Below, one piece after another: positions 9,726-20,700 of a stretch of DNA of 64,000 nt. Below the pieces are notes generated by a model that was given only the letters and a program-made list of their open reading frames with translations, did no database searches and had not been told where the DNA came from. The first letter of the stretch is position 1. Every line of letters begins with the position of its first letter. Location: positions 1 through 64,000 of the forward strand of contig CAUYUJ010000916.1 in assembly GCA_963575745.1 (NCBI GenBank), written 5' to 3'. Both the position numbers and the translations under genes were made by a program. This DNA comes from Prorocentrum cordatum (Eukaryota > Sar > Dinophyceae > Prorocentrales > Prorocentraceae).

Positions 9726-11845
9726 GGGAAAAAACACACAGACCCAGAAATGATTGGAAAATATGGGAGTGGGTGGAAGACAAAAACCCAGAAAATACAG
9801 GAAAATAAGGGGGATCCTGTTATTACCTAACAGCGAAGACTGATAGGTTTCTAGTGGTCTCAAAAGAGAGCATCATGACTCCCCAGGGGGGTCTGGGCAG
9901 ATGCCGGACGGGTGCCGCGGGAATCCGGGGAGTGCCGCGGGAATCCGGGGATTCCTTTTTTAGCCCACAGTAACGCACTTCGTGGTCTTCGAGATCCCAG
10001 AACTCCATTCCTGGGCATGATTTTGAATGCCCGGAGCCAACTGTAGGCCACTTCGGGTTCTTCGAGTTCCCAGAACTCCACTCCTGGGCGTGATTCTGAA
10101 TGCCCGGAGCCAACTGTAGGCCACTTCGTGGTATTCGAGTTCCCAGAACTCCATTCTTGGGCATGATTCTGAATGCCCGGAGCCAACTGTAGGCCACTTC
10201 GTGGTCTTCGAGTTCCCAGAACTCCACTCCTGGGCATGATTTTGAATCCCCGGAGCCACCTGTAGGCCATTTCGTGTTTTTCGAGTTCCCAGAACTCCAT
10301 TCCCGGACCACATTTTGAATGCTGAGGCAGGCTGATGCTGAGGCTGAGGCAGGCTGAGGCCGTGGCTGAAGGCAGACTGAGGCTGAGGCTGAAGCAGGCT
10401 GAGGCTGAAGCAGGCTGAGGCTGAAGCAGGCTGAGGCTGAGGCTGAGGCTGAGGCAGGCTGATGCTGAGGCAGGCTGAGGCTGAGGCTGAGGCTGATGCA
10501 GGCTGAGGCTGAGGCAGGCTGAGGCCGAGGCTGAAGGCAGACTTGAGGCTGGGAGGCTGAGGATTGAAGAAGAGACACGGCGGGGCCTGAAGCAGGGCTG
10601 AGGCTGAGGCTGACCTTGAGGTGGCTGATGCTGAGTGCAAGGCTGAGTGCTTGAGCTGAGGCAGGCTAGAGGCGAGGCAGACGAGTGGCTGATGGCGTGA
10701 GGGTGATGAAGGGTGAGGCTGAGGCAGCTGAGGCTGAAGGCAGACTGAAGCTGAGGACGAGGCTGAAGGCAGACTGAGGCTGAGGCTGAAGCAGGCTGAG
10801 GCTGAGGCTGAGGCAGGCTGAGGCTGAGGCAGGCTGAGGCTGAGGCTGAGGCTGATGCAGGGTGAAGCTGAGGCAGGCTGAGGCTGAGGCGAGGCTGAAG
10901 GCAGATTGAGGCTGAGGCTGAAGCCGGCTGAGGCAGGCCTTGGCTGAGGCAGGCTGATGCTGAGGCTGAGCTGAGGGTGATGCAGGATGAGGATGTAGGG
11001 CGAGGCTTGAGGCTGACGGGCTGATGCAGGCTGAGGCTGAGGCAGGCTGAGGCTGAGGCCGAGGCGAAGGCAGAATGATGCTGGGGCTGAAGAGGTGTGG
11101 CTAGGCTGAGGAAGGACTGAGGCTGAGGTCTTGAGCTCATGCAGGTTGAGGCTGAGGCATTGCGGAGCTGAGGCCGAGGCTGAAGGAGACTGATGCTGAA
11201 GGCTGAAGCAGGCTGTGAGGCGGAGGCTGAGGCTGAGGCTGAGCATGTGAGCTGAAGGCAGGCTGGGCTCGAGCCGAGGCTGAAGCAGGCTGATGCTGAG
11301 GCAGGCTGAGGCTGAGGCTGAGGCTGATGCAGGCTGAGGCTGAGGCAGGCTGAGGCTGAGGCTGAGGCCAAGGCTCAAGGCAGACTGAGGCTTTGGCTGA
11401 AGCAGGCTGAGGCTGAGGCTGAGGCTGAGGCTGAGGAAGGCTGAGGCTGAGGCTGAGGCAGGCTGATACTGAGGCAGGCTGAGGCTGAGGCTAAGGCTGA
11501 TGCAGGCTGAGGCTGAGGCAGGCTGAGGCTGAGGCCGAGGCTGAAGGCAGACTGAGGCTGAGGCTGAAGCAGGCTGAGGCTGAGGCTGAGGCAGGCTGAG
11601 GCTGAGGCTGAGGCAGGCTGAGGCTGAGGCAGGCTGAGGCTGTGACTGTGACTGCGACTGCCGTTGCCACTGCGACTGTCATCGCGAATGCGACTACGAC
11701 TGCGAGAACAGCAGAATTCTACAACTGGATTCTCATCCGAATCTTAAGGGGAATGCTTCCAGATATGCTCCTACACATCGCTGTTAGGTTGCTTTGCCGG
11801 GATATTTTGTGTGTATTTATTCGTGTGTCCCAGGGCCCCTTCAAC
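9726..11845 (+). repeat. Dispersed repeat family D, split by an insertion
   Basis: The left part (9726-9824: AAAAAACACACAG, GGAAAATATGGG, GGAAGAC, ACCCAGAAAATA, GGATCCTGTTATT) and the right part (11803-11845: TATTTTGTGTGTATTTATTC, then GTGTGTCCCAGGGCCCC) are contiguous in the intact copies at 22752-22915 and 56286-56452. Here they are separated by the composite element at 9825-11802. Confidence 0.85.
9825..11802 (-). mobile_element. Composite satellite-bearing element, left copy
   Basis: About 1.98 kb, the inverted counterpart of 15216-17076. Read on the minus strand it has: an end TCCCGGCAAAGCAACCTAAC; ~140 bp of unique sequence; ~1.3 kb of CAGCCT/TGAGGC-based satellite; tandem ~72-bp units ending in GGCATTCAAAAT; a unique end; and TCGCTGTTAGGT. 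Both ends carry ACCTAACAGCGA facing inward, as a short subterminal inverted repeat. It interrupts family D cleanly, with A/T-only ~5-bp flanks (TTATT/TATTT). Large open frames through it (rich in A, S, L, Q, P) come from the hexamer satellite and are not accepted as genes. Confidence 0.85.
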
Positions 11846-11849
11846 CACG

Positions 11850-12479
11850 ACCGCCGCACCGCCTGACTGCCGAAGACAATCACCGCTGCACGCTCGACGC
11901 CAACCGCCACTGCCGTCGTGCCCCCCACCACCTCGCCAAGACAGCGAGAACCTCCTGGGCAGTCGACATCGCACGGTTCGCAAGACCTTCCTACATGTGT
12001 CAGCAACCTTCCAGCCCTACACAGACACCGAACCCGACGCCGCATCTTGGACCAGACTGGAGTACCAGATACACCGGCGAGTCTATTGTGTCGCAGTACC
12101 TTTCTTGCAGCGGCCAGCTTCACTCCACCCTGACCATGACCACCGAATCGACCGCGGACTGCGGATACATGATCCAGGTCCTGGGCCGCCCCCCCTACCA
12201 TGCTGATGGTATTGGGCCCCCCCCAACCCACCCGATGGGCCAGGCCCCCCCCCCCTGTGGGGTGTGGGCTGGTGGAGGCGCGTTCCGAGGTTACGTCTGC
12301 GATCTGAGAAAAGTCGGCGTCGTCATCGTCGGCATCTTCGCTGCCGTCGTCGTCGGCCTCTGCCTCCCTTTCCGCCTCTTCGTTCCAGCGAGGGCGTGAG
12401 AGAGGGGGGGGGGAGCAAGGGAGACATGTGGGGGCGAGGGGAGAGGAGGGAGGGGGGAGAGGGAGGGGGGAGAGGGAGG

Positions 12480-12480
<1 letters not shown>
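11850..12480. other. Spacer, no gene seen
   Basis: GC-rich, with C-run motifs at 12190-12260 that reappear inverted at 12630-12740. No convincing coding signal. Confidence 0.5.
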
Positions 12481-12531
<51 letters not shown>

Positions 12532-12745
12532 GCCGCGGCGACGACGACGACAAAAGCCACGACGACGGCAGTGACGACGACGATGACGACGACGGCGGCG
12601 ACGACGACGACGGCGGCGACGTCGTCCCCCCCCCCCATCCCATCTGGTGGGGGGGTGGGGGGGGGCCCGCCGAGTCCTTGAACCCATCCCATCTAGGGGG
12701 TGCGGGGGGGGGGCCGCCAGACCGGGAGCCGGGATCATACATGAC
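12480..12745. repeat. (GAC)n tract and G-run repeats
   Basis: GAC trinucleotides (12480-12620), then two CCCATCYGGTGGGGGG-like G-run units (12640-12720). Confidence 0.9.
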
Positions 12746-12749
12746 CACC

Positions 12750-13510
12750 GCGCTACCCAAGCCATGTTCAAGGTGCCTTGAGTCCCAGGCATCTGGCCAT
12801 GGCTGCGCAATAGCAGCTCAAGGCGCGAATGCCCGTGACCCGACGTGCGGCACTTGTTGCTGAAATTCGTCGTGCTGCGCTCGGCCCCGCTGCTGTGGAA
12901 GGGCAGCACGAATCGACTACACGTGAGAGTGGCCCTTGGCCGGAGTCACCTTTGATGCGGGCCCACTGGGGTCCCCCGGTCGCCTACCGCGAGGCAGCAT
13001 TGGCGTCTTGCGCGCCTGTGTTTGGCTCCTCCGCGGCCCCCAAAAAGCCGCGCACCAAAGGTCACTCTTACCCGGGGTCATTTGCGTGTAGCCCAGCGAA
13101 GGCCACCCCACGTGCGCAGGCAGGAGGGAGGGCTGAGGCATGCTTCACAAACAGGACCACCGACGCCGGCGCACCGCCAGCCGCGCCTGCCCACGGCAGT
13201 CTTGCCAGACATTCCCAGCCGAGCTTCATCGCTCACGCTGACACCTCGCGGGCGGGATGCATCGCGCACCGATCGAATAGGGGGTCGACTACCGAATGGA
13301 TTTACCTCCAATTGATTTTCTCGTCGGGTGTACGAAGAAGACGTGGAACGATCGTAGATCTGCGAGCATTTCACGTATTGTCCGACAGTCGACGAGCAAA
13401 GAGTGTGGGGTAAATCAATTCTGCAGTCGATCCCCTACTCGAACCGCGGAAACGATTTCGTACGATTGGATAGCGGCTCCATCTACTGCTGTGCTGCTCC
13501 CATACGGGGC
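12750..13510. other. Spacer, no gene recognised
   Basis: A plus frame (12829-13413, 194 codons) is open here but shows no domain or repeat structure. I do not call it a gene. Confidence 0.4.
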
Positions 13511-13512
13511 TA

Positions 13513-13660
13513 GGACGAGAATAAATCTGTGCCAGAGCGTTCCGGAACGCTCTCAGAACGTTCCGGAACGCTCTGAGAAGGCCGCGGCGCCGGAGACATC
13601 TTTCAAACCCGCCAGTTATCAGAGATTCTCGATGTATCTATACCCGATGTTATTCTCGTC
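13513..13660 (+). mobile_element. Hairpin TIR element, family F (copy 1)
   Basis: 148 bp with perfect 11-bp ends GACGAGAATAA / TTATTCTCGTC. It contains the 20-bp palindrome AGAGCGTTCCGGAACGCTCT (13534-13553) next to a second GAACGTTCCGGAACG palindrome. The inverted homologue at 62111-62239 shares the interior (GGCGCCGCGGC, GGCGGGTTTG). Confidence 0.8.
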
Positions 13661-14035
13661 GTGTTTCGTCTCATGCTCCCCCCCTCCTCCCTCGCATCCT
13701 CACCGTCCTTCGCCCTTCACCTCCCGCCCCCCTCCGTTCCCCAGACTCCTTCCCCTTCCCTCCTCTGGAGAAGGGAGGCCCTGTCCTCCGTTATCCGCTC
13801 CTCTTCTCTCCGTTCCGCCCTCTCTTCCAAAGCAAGCGAACAAACAAGTGAACGAACGAACAAACAAACAAACAAAAGCAAAAACGATGACAACATCTCC
13901 GATCATCCTCACTCCTGTGGACGGCAGTCCCAGCCCCACCCCTGGACCGGCCTCGGGTTGGGTGGTGCTGGAAGTGGCCCTGGCCCAAGATGTCTCCAGC
14001 TTCTCGCCGCGCCACTCTGGAGCCCCTGGGATGGG
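13661..14035. other. Spacer, no gene seen
   Basis: Pyrimidine-rich 13680-13830, then an (AAAC)n-like stretch near 13850-13885. Nothing recognised. Confidence 0.5.
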
Positions 14036-14220
14036 GCCCTCCTCCTCCTCCTCCTCCTCCTCCTCCTCCTCCTCCTCCTCATCATCATCATCCTCATCAT
14101 AATCATCCGCCTCTCCTCCTCCTCCTCCTCCTCCTCCTCCCCTCCTCCTCCTCCTCCTCCTCCTCCTCCTCCTCCTCCTCCTCCTCCTCCTCCTCCTCTC
14201 CTCCTCTTCCTCCTTTCTCC
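14036..14220. repeat. (TCC)n tract
   Basis: TCC trinucleotides with a short TCA/ATC interruption at 14080-14110. Confidence 0.95.
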
Positions 14221-14549
14221 CTCACCTAGAATCCCGAGGACACCCCTTGGCCAGGAACACGTTCCCAGACCTTGCCGACGTGCCACGTTTCTCATATGAC
14301 GGGGCCCAGGACTCTGGACCGCTTCCCGGCGACCCATGTCTCGTCCCCCGTCCGTTCTGGACAGCCTCGGGGCCCAGCGAGGACCCCCCGCGCCGAGAAC
14401 CACGAAGAGCTTCTGGCTCGACGCCTGCACTAGGCTGGGGGGCTGTATTTGGCAACACCCCCTGGGATGCCCGGCCCGCCGAGGCCGGCGAGACCGCCGC
14501 CGCCGTCAGGGAGCACCTCCTGCACGGCGCGCCCCCGCAGCGGGCCCGT

Positions 14550-14770
14550 CGGTGCTCCATCACGGAGCTGCTCGCCGCAGCCCCGCTCACGCAGAGGTCC
14601 AGCCGGCGCTCGGCCGCGGAGCCCCTCGCGGAGGGCCCGCTCACGCAGAGGGCGTGCCGGCGCTCGGTCACGGAGCGTGTCGCGGAGGCCCCGCTCTCGC
14701 AGAGGTCGGACCAGCGCTCGGCCACGGAGCCCGTGGCGGATGGCTCGCGCTGGCGTTCGGGCCCGCGGAG
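14550..14770 (+). repeat. 54-bp in-phase tandem repeat
   Basis: About four units of 54 bp. In one plus frame they translate as 18-residue units of the type APLTQRSSRRSAAEPLAE. The frame is open from about 14247 to 14903, but the flanks have no recognised domain and it runs into GGA repeat. The unit length keeps phase, so it may be a coding minisatellite, or chance. Confidence 0.5.
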
Positions 14771-14829
14771 CTCGGCGCTCGCCTTTGCGGGCGGTGTTGT
14801 GCTGCAGACCGCTGGGCCCGGCAGGCAAT

Positions 14830-17800
14830 CCGGAGGAGAAGGAGGAGGAGGAGGAGGAGGAGGATCGTCATGGGGAACAGGTCCTGAGGGAAACGTGCCG
14901 TGAGGTTGTTCGCCGTTTTCGGGATATCGGAGCCCTCCACGGGCCCCGGGACCGTCAGAAAAAGATTCAGGATGAAAAACTCGTGCTGGGGGAAGGCACC
15001 AGTGGTCCAGGACCCGTTCCTGCCAGGACCCCTTTCCCCCATGTTGAGAGGGGGAGGAGGAGGAGGAGGAGGAGGAGGAGGAGGAGGAGGAGGAGGAGGA
15101 TCGTCATGGGAAACAGGTCCTGAGGGAAACGTGCCGTGAGGTTGTTCGCCGTTTTCGGGATATCGGAGCCCTCCACGCGCCCCGGGACCGTCAGAAAAAG
15201 ACTCAGGATGAATAATCCCGGCAAAGCAACCTAACAGCGATGTGTATAAGCATATCTGGAAGCATTCCCCTTAAGATTCAGGTGAGAATTCAGTTGTAGA
15301 ATTCTGCTGTTCTCGCAGTCGCAGTCGCATTCGCAATGACAGTCGCAGTGGCAACGGCCCTAGGATCCAATGGAATCCTAAGGATTCCGAGGGATTCCTA
15401 AGGCATCCTTAGGCATCCTTAGGAATCCTAAGGATTCTTAAAGATTCCTGAGGATGCTTAACTATGCCTACGGATTCCTAAGGATGCCTACGGATTCCTA
15501 AGGATTCTAAGGATTCCTATGGATTCCTATGGATTCCTACGGATGCCTCAGCCTGCCTCAGTTTCAGCCTCAGCCTCAGCCTCAGCCTGCCTCGGCTTGC
15601 CTCAGCCTCAGCCTCAGCCTACCTCGGCCTCAGCCTCAGCCTGCCTCAGCCTCAGCCTCAGCCTGCCTTGGCCTCAGCCTGCCCCAGCCTCAGCCTCAGC
15701 CTGCCTCAGCCTCAGCCTGCCTCAGCCTCAGCCTCAGCCTCAGCATGCCTCGGCTTGCCTCAGCCTCAGCCTCAGCCTGCCTCGGCCTCAGCCTGCCTCG
15801 GCCTCAGCCTGCCTCAGCCTCCCCTCCTCCCCCCCCCCCTTACCCCTCCATTCAGCCTCACCTTGTCTCAGCTTCGGCCTGCCTCGGCCTCAGCCCGCCT
15901 CAGCCTCAGCCTCAGTCTCAGCCTCAGCCTGCCTCGGCCTGAGCCTGCCTCGGCCTCAGCCTCAGCCTGCCTCAGCCTCAGCCTGCCTCAGCCTCAGCCT
16001 CAGCCTGTCAGCCTCAGCCTCAGCTGCCTGCCTCGGCGTCAGCCTCAGCCTGCCTCAGCCTCAGCCTCAGCCTCAGCCTCAGCCTCAGCCTGCCTCAGCC
16101 TCAGCCTGCCTCAGCCTCAGCCTCAGCCTGCCTCAGCCTCAGCCTGCATCAGCCTCAGCCTCAGCCAGCCTCAGCCGCAGCTTGCCTCAGCCTCAGCCAC
16201 AGCCTCAGCCTCAGCCTGCCTCAGCTTCAGCCTCAGCCTCAGCCTGCCTCGGCTTGCCCGAGCCTCAGCCTCAGCCTGCTCGGCTGCCTCAGCCTCAGCC
16301 TCAGCCTGCCTCGGCCTCAGCCTCAGCCTGCCTCAGCCTCAGCCTGCCTCAGCCTCAGCCTCAGCCTGCCTCAGGTCCTCCGCCTCGGCCTCAGCCTCAG
16401 CTCAGCCTCAGCCACAGCCTCAGCCTGCCTCAGCCAGCCTCAGCCTCAGCCTGCCTCGGCGCCTCAGCCTCAGCCTCAGCCTGCCTCGGCCTCAGCCTGC
16501 CTCAGCTCAGCCTGCCTCAGCCTCGGGCATTCAAAATATGGCACAGGGCTGGTGTTCTGGGAGCACGAAGAACACGAAGTGGCCCACAGTTGGCTCCGGG
16601 CAAGCAATATATGGTACAGGAATGGTGTTCTGGGAACACGAAGAACACGAAGTGGCCTACAGTTGGCTCCGGGCATTCAAAATGTGGCCTGGGAATGGTC
16701 TTCTGGGAAGACGAAGAACACGAAGTGGCCTACAGTTGGCTCCGGGCATTCAAAATGTGGCCTGGGCATGGTGTTCTGGGAAGACGAAGAACACGAAGTT
16801 GCCTACAGTTGGCTCCGGGCATTCAAAATGTGGCCTGGGAATGGTGTTCTGGGAACACGAAGAACACGAAGTGGCCTACAGTTGGCTCCGGGCATTCAAA
16901 ATGTGGCCTGGGAATGGTGTTCTGTTGGCTCCGGGCAGTCAAGATGTGGCCTGGGATACTGTTCTGGGGAGTCCCCGGATCCCCAGGATTCCCCTGGCAT
17001 CCGCCCAGACCCCCTTGGGGAGTCAAGGTGCTTTCATTTGACCCCACTAGAAACCTATCAGTCTTCGCTATTCGGTAAAAACTCGTGCTGGGGGAAGGCA
17101 CCAGTGGTCCAGGACCCGTTCCCCCCAGGACCCCTTTTCCCCCATGTTGTGAGGAGGAGGAGGAGGAGAAGGAGGAGGAGGAGGAGGAGGAGGAGGAGGA
17201 GGATCGTCATGGGGGAAACAGGTCCTGAGGGAAACGTGTCGTGAGGTTGTTCGCCGTTTTCGGGATATCGGAGCCCTCCACGGGCCCCAGGGCCGTCAGA
17301 AAACGATTCAGGATGAAAAATTCGTGCTTGGGGAAGGCACCAGTGGTCCAGGACCCGTTCCCCCCAGGACCCCTTTCCCCCCATGTTGTGAGGAGGAGGA
17401 GGAGGAGGAGGAGGAGGAGGAGGATCGTCATGGGGGGAACAGGTCCTGAGGGAAACGTGTCGTGAGGTTGTTCGCCGTTTTCGGGATATCGGAGCCCTCC
17501 GCGGGCCCCGGAACCGTCAGAAAACGACTCAGGATGAAACACTCGTGCTGGGGGAAGGCACCAGTGGTTCAGGACCCGTTCCTGCCAGGACCGCTTTCCC
17601 CCATGTTGTGAGGAGGAGGAGGAGGAGGAGGAGGAGGAGGTGGAGGAGGAGGAGGAGGAGGAGGATCGTCATGGGGGGAACAGGTCCTGAGGGAAACGTG
17701 TCGTGAGGTTGTTCGCCGTTTTCGGGATATCGGAGCCCTCCACGGGCCCCAGGACCGTCAGAAAACGACTCAGGATGAAAAACTCGTGCTGGGGGAGGGC

Positions 17801-18375
17801 ACCAGTGGTCCAGGACCCGTTCCCCCCAGGACCCCGTTTCCCCCATGTTGAGAGGAGGAGGAGGGGGAGGAGGAGGAGGAGGAGGAGGAGGATCGTCATG
17901 GGGGGAACAGGTCCTGAGGGAAACGCGTCGTGAGGTTGTTCGCCGTTTTCGGGATATCGGAGCCCTCCACGCGCCCCGGGACCGTCAGAAAACGACTCAA
18001 GATGAAAAACTCGTGCTGGGGAAGGCACCAGTGGTCCCAGGACCCGTTCCTGCCAGGACCCCGTTCCCCCATGTTGAGAGGAGGAGGAGGAGGAGGAGGA
18101 GGAGGAGGAGGAGGAGGAGGAGGAGGAGGATCGTCATGGGGAACAGGTCCTGAGGGAAACGTGTCGTGAGGTTGTTCGCCGTTTTCGGGATATCGGAGCC
18201 CTCCACGGGCCCCAGGACCGTCAGAAAACGACTCAGGATGAAAAACTCGTGCTGGGGGAGGGCACCAGTGGTCCAGGACCCGTTCCCCCCAGGACCCCGT
18301 TTCCCCCATGTTGAGAGGAGGAGGAGGAGAAGGAAGAGGAGGAGGAGGAGGAGGAGGAGGAGGAGGAGGAGAAGA
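14830..18375 (+). repeat. ~221-241 bp tandem array, seven or more units
   Basis: Each unit is a (GGA)n tract, ATCGTCATGGGG, a ~100-bp middle (GGTTGTTCGCCGTTTTCGGG, ATATCGGAGCCCTCCACG), the family E core (GACCGTCAGAAAACGACTCA) and CTCGTGCTGGGGGAAGGCAC. ATCGTCATGG starts at 14864, 15100, 17203, 17424, 17665, 17892 and 18130. The array is interrupted at 15216-17076 by the composite element. GGA length varies between units. Confidence 0.95.
15216..17076 (+). mobile_element. Composite satellite-bearing element, right copy
   Basis: A ~1.86 kb plus-strand copy of 9825-11802. It starts TCCCGGCAAAGCAACCTAAC (15216) and ends CAGTCTTCGCTATTCGGT (17076). Order: unique head; an AGGATTCCTA minisatellite (15355-15545, absent from the left copy); CAGCCT satellite (15545-16525); six or seven ~72-bp units containing GTGGCCTACAGTTGGCTCCG (16527-16950); unique tail. 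It is inserted in an array unit, flanked by AATAA (15211-15215) and AAAAA (17077-17081). Removing it restores GGATGAAAAACTCGTGC, the sequence of neighbouring units. Confidence 0.9.
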
Positions 18376-18675
18376 ATTTGAGACCCTTGCTGAGAGTAGT
18401 TTCGCCTCCTCCTCGAGCTGCTTATGCAGGGGATGTTCTGAGATCGCGATTTGGGGGGAAAGTGCTGGGGGGCGACTTCTGGTGCTTTGGGGTGGCGTCG
18501 GGGGCCGACGGACCTCCAAAAACGATCCCGATAGTTACGGAAGACGCTTTCGTGGTTACAGGCACCGGTTCTTACAGCAGCGCCATTCGACCTTCATGTG
18601 TTTTCTATGTCAGCTCAGAGGTTTTGGCAAGTGGGAGACGGAAACAATGACCCCTGCTGCAGAAGGAAGTAAGAG
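18376..18675. other. Spacer, no gene seen
   Basis: Unique sequence following the last array unit. No recognised feature. Confidence 0.5.
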
Positions 18676-18950
18676 TAAGAGATCAAGGAGGAGAAGGAGG
18701 AGGAGGTGGAGGAGGAGGAGGAGGAGGACTAGGAGGGGGAGGAGAGGGAGGGGGAGGAGGAGGAGGAGGGAGGAGAGGAGGAGGAGGAGGAGGAGGAGGA
18801 GGAGGAGGAGAAGGAGGAGGAGGAGGAGGAAGAGGAGGAGGAGGAGGAGGAGGAGGGGGAGGAGGAGGGGGAGGAGGGGGAGGAGGGGGAAGAGGAGGAG
18901 GAGGAGGAGGAGGAGGAGAAGGAGGAGGAGGAGGAGGAGGACCAGAGTAA
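18676..18950. repeat. (GGA)n polypurine tract
   Basis: About 275 bp of GGA/GGGGA repeats. Confidence 0.95.
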
Positions 18951-18954
18951 ACCC

Positions 18955-19257
18955 AAGAGTCATCAACGATGTTGGAATTACCCCTCCCTCCAAGCTTCCT
19001 CTTCATAGGCCCCTACAAAGGTTCTTTTCCATTGAGGGAGCTGCCTCGTTGGAAGACAACCGTTTGAAGATCCGGAAGCATGCTAAAACATTGTTCTCGA
19101 GATTTCCACGCCACGTATCAACCTGATTGCTGCTTTGTGGCGATCCGGAATGCCGCCATGGCGCCTTTTTGTTCATTTCAACACCGCGAATCAACATAAT
19201 TGCTGCACCCGCATAATCTTGAATCTTTCCTAAACACCGTATTTGGTACGTTGATCA
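18955..19257. other. AT-richer spacer, no gene seen
   Basis: Unique sequence leading into the 83-bp satellite. Nothing recognised. Confidence 0.5.
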
Positions 19258-19845
19258 TGGGAATCCGTGAACCTCTTGCAAAGGTTTAAGACGAATGCGC
19301 GCGGCGCTAAGGCGAGAGCCACATGTTGAAAAGGAACCGCCTTCAATCCGTGAAACTCTTGCAAAGTTTGAAAACGAATGTGCGCGGCGCTAAGGCGAGA
19401 GCCACATTGTGAAAACCACCCGCCCTCAATCCACGAACTTCTTGCAATGTTTAAGAGCCACATGTCGAAAACCACCCGCCCTCAATCCGTGAAACTCTTG
19501 CAGAGTTTTACAAAGAATGTGCGCGGCGCTGAGGCGAGAGTCACATTTTGAAAGCCACCCGCCTTCAATCCGTGAAACACTTGCAAGTGTTTGAAAACTC
19601 ATGTGCGCGGCGCTAAGGCGAGGGCCACACTGTGAAAGCCAACCGCCCTCAATCCGTGGAACGCTTGCAATGTGTTACAAAGAGTGTGCGCGGCGCTACG
19701 GCGAGAGCCACATTCTGAAAACGACCCGCCCTCCATCCGTGAAACCCTTGCACATGTTTAATACGAATGTGCGCGGCGCTAAGGCGAGAGCCACATGTTG
19801 AAAACGACCCGCCCTCCATCTGTGAAACTATTTGACAGTTTTGTG
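19258..19845 (+). repeat. 83-bp satellite, seven copies plus a fragment
   Basis: AATCCGTGAAAC recurs at about 19261, 19345, 19428, 19484, 19566, 19651, 19734 and 19817 (partial). The period is 82-85 bp, except one copy shortened to 56 bp. The shared core is TGCGCGGCGCTAAGGCGAGA then GCCACAT. Diverged inverted relatives lie at 34480-34790. Confidence 0.95.
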
Positions 19846-19944
19846 GGCTTCAGAGTCATCAGTCGTGACGAAGTCTCAGACGAAACGCCCAGCCCGCCGT
19901 GAAAAGCAGCCTCGGGGTGCGACAGGGAGGAGTTATCTGCAAGG

Positions 19945-20325
19945 CGAAGGTATGGAGCAGGAGAAGGAGGAGGACGAGGAGGAAGAGGAGGAGAAGGAGG
20001 AGGAGGAGGAAGAGGAGGAGGAGGGGGGGGGGTCCGCCAGGCCGACGCTGCCGGCGGTCCACCCGCCCAAGACGCCAAGGCTCGCGGGGCCCAAAGGCGG
20101 CCAGGCACATGAGGAGGAGGCAGAGGCGAAGCAGCAACATGAGGAGGAGGAGGCAGGCAGAGCAGCAAGAGGAGGAGGAGGAGGAGGAGGAAAGGGAGGA
20201 GGAGGAGGAAGAGGAGGAGGAGGAGAAAGAGGAGGAGGAGGAAAAAGAGGAGGACACGGAGGACCAGGGAGGAGGAGGAGGAGGAGGAGGAGGAGGAGGA
20301 GGAGGAGGAGGAGGGGGGCTTCTGA
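19945..20325. repeat. GGA/GAG polypurine tract
   Basis: GGA-rich with a unique insert at about 20035-20105. Confidence 0.9.
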
Positions 20326-20404
20326 TCAGCAAGCTTTGCCGCCGTCCCAGGTCCTGAACGTTTCACGTCGTGGTCTTTCTGACGTACTCGCTACTCTCTG
20401 CTCT

Positions 20405-20700
20405 GTCTCTCTCCATTTGTTTCTCTCTCTCTCTCTCTCTCTCTCTACCTCTCTCTGAACAATTATGCATCCGATATGTGTTTTTCGCACTCTACAATCG
20501 ACTGTCTCGTTCTGACCGTGATCGCAAAGATCCAAGTATTTGGCCGCAGCCGAGAACTCGAGGACCCAGAGCCTCATAACGCTGGGAACTCTGAATCCAG
20601 AACCGGGAACTTGGGAACCCAGCCGCTCACCGAAACCGCCCCAGAACCCATTACCGAGAACCCAGGAACCCAGAAGTGGAACCTGGGAACTTGACCGCAC
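20405..20700. repeat. (CT)n tract and GGGAACCCAG minisatellite
   Basis: CT repeats at 20420-20455. Decamer-like GGGAACY.../CCCAG words at 20570-20700. Confidence 0.8.

Noticed and set aside
9860-11378. 470-500 codon minus frames rich in Ala, Ser, Leu, Gln and Pro
   Set aside because: They translate the CAGCCT hexamer satellite of the composite element; all frames are open because the hexamer contains no stop.
12700-12765. tRNA-like A-box (minus strand GGTAGCGCGGTGGTC)
   Set aside because: No B-box GGTTCGANNCC, no anticodon stem and no cloverleaf could be drawn.
13534-13580. GAACGTTCCGGAAC palindromes resembling heat-shock elements
   Set aside because: Better explained as the paired arms of hairpin family F; no gene follows.
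19258-19845. Evenly spaced repeats that might suggest a CRISPR array
   Set aside because: The whole 83-bp unit is repeated, with no unique spacers; the context is eukaryotic.
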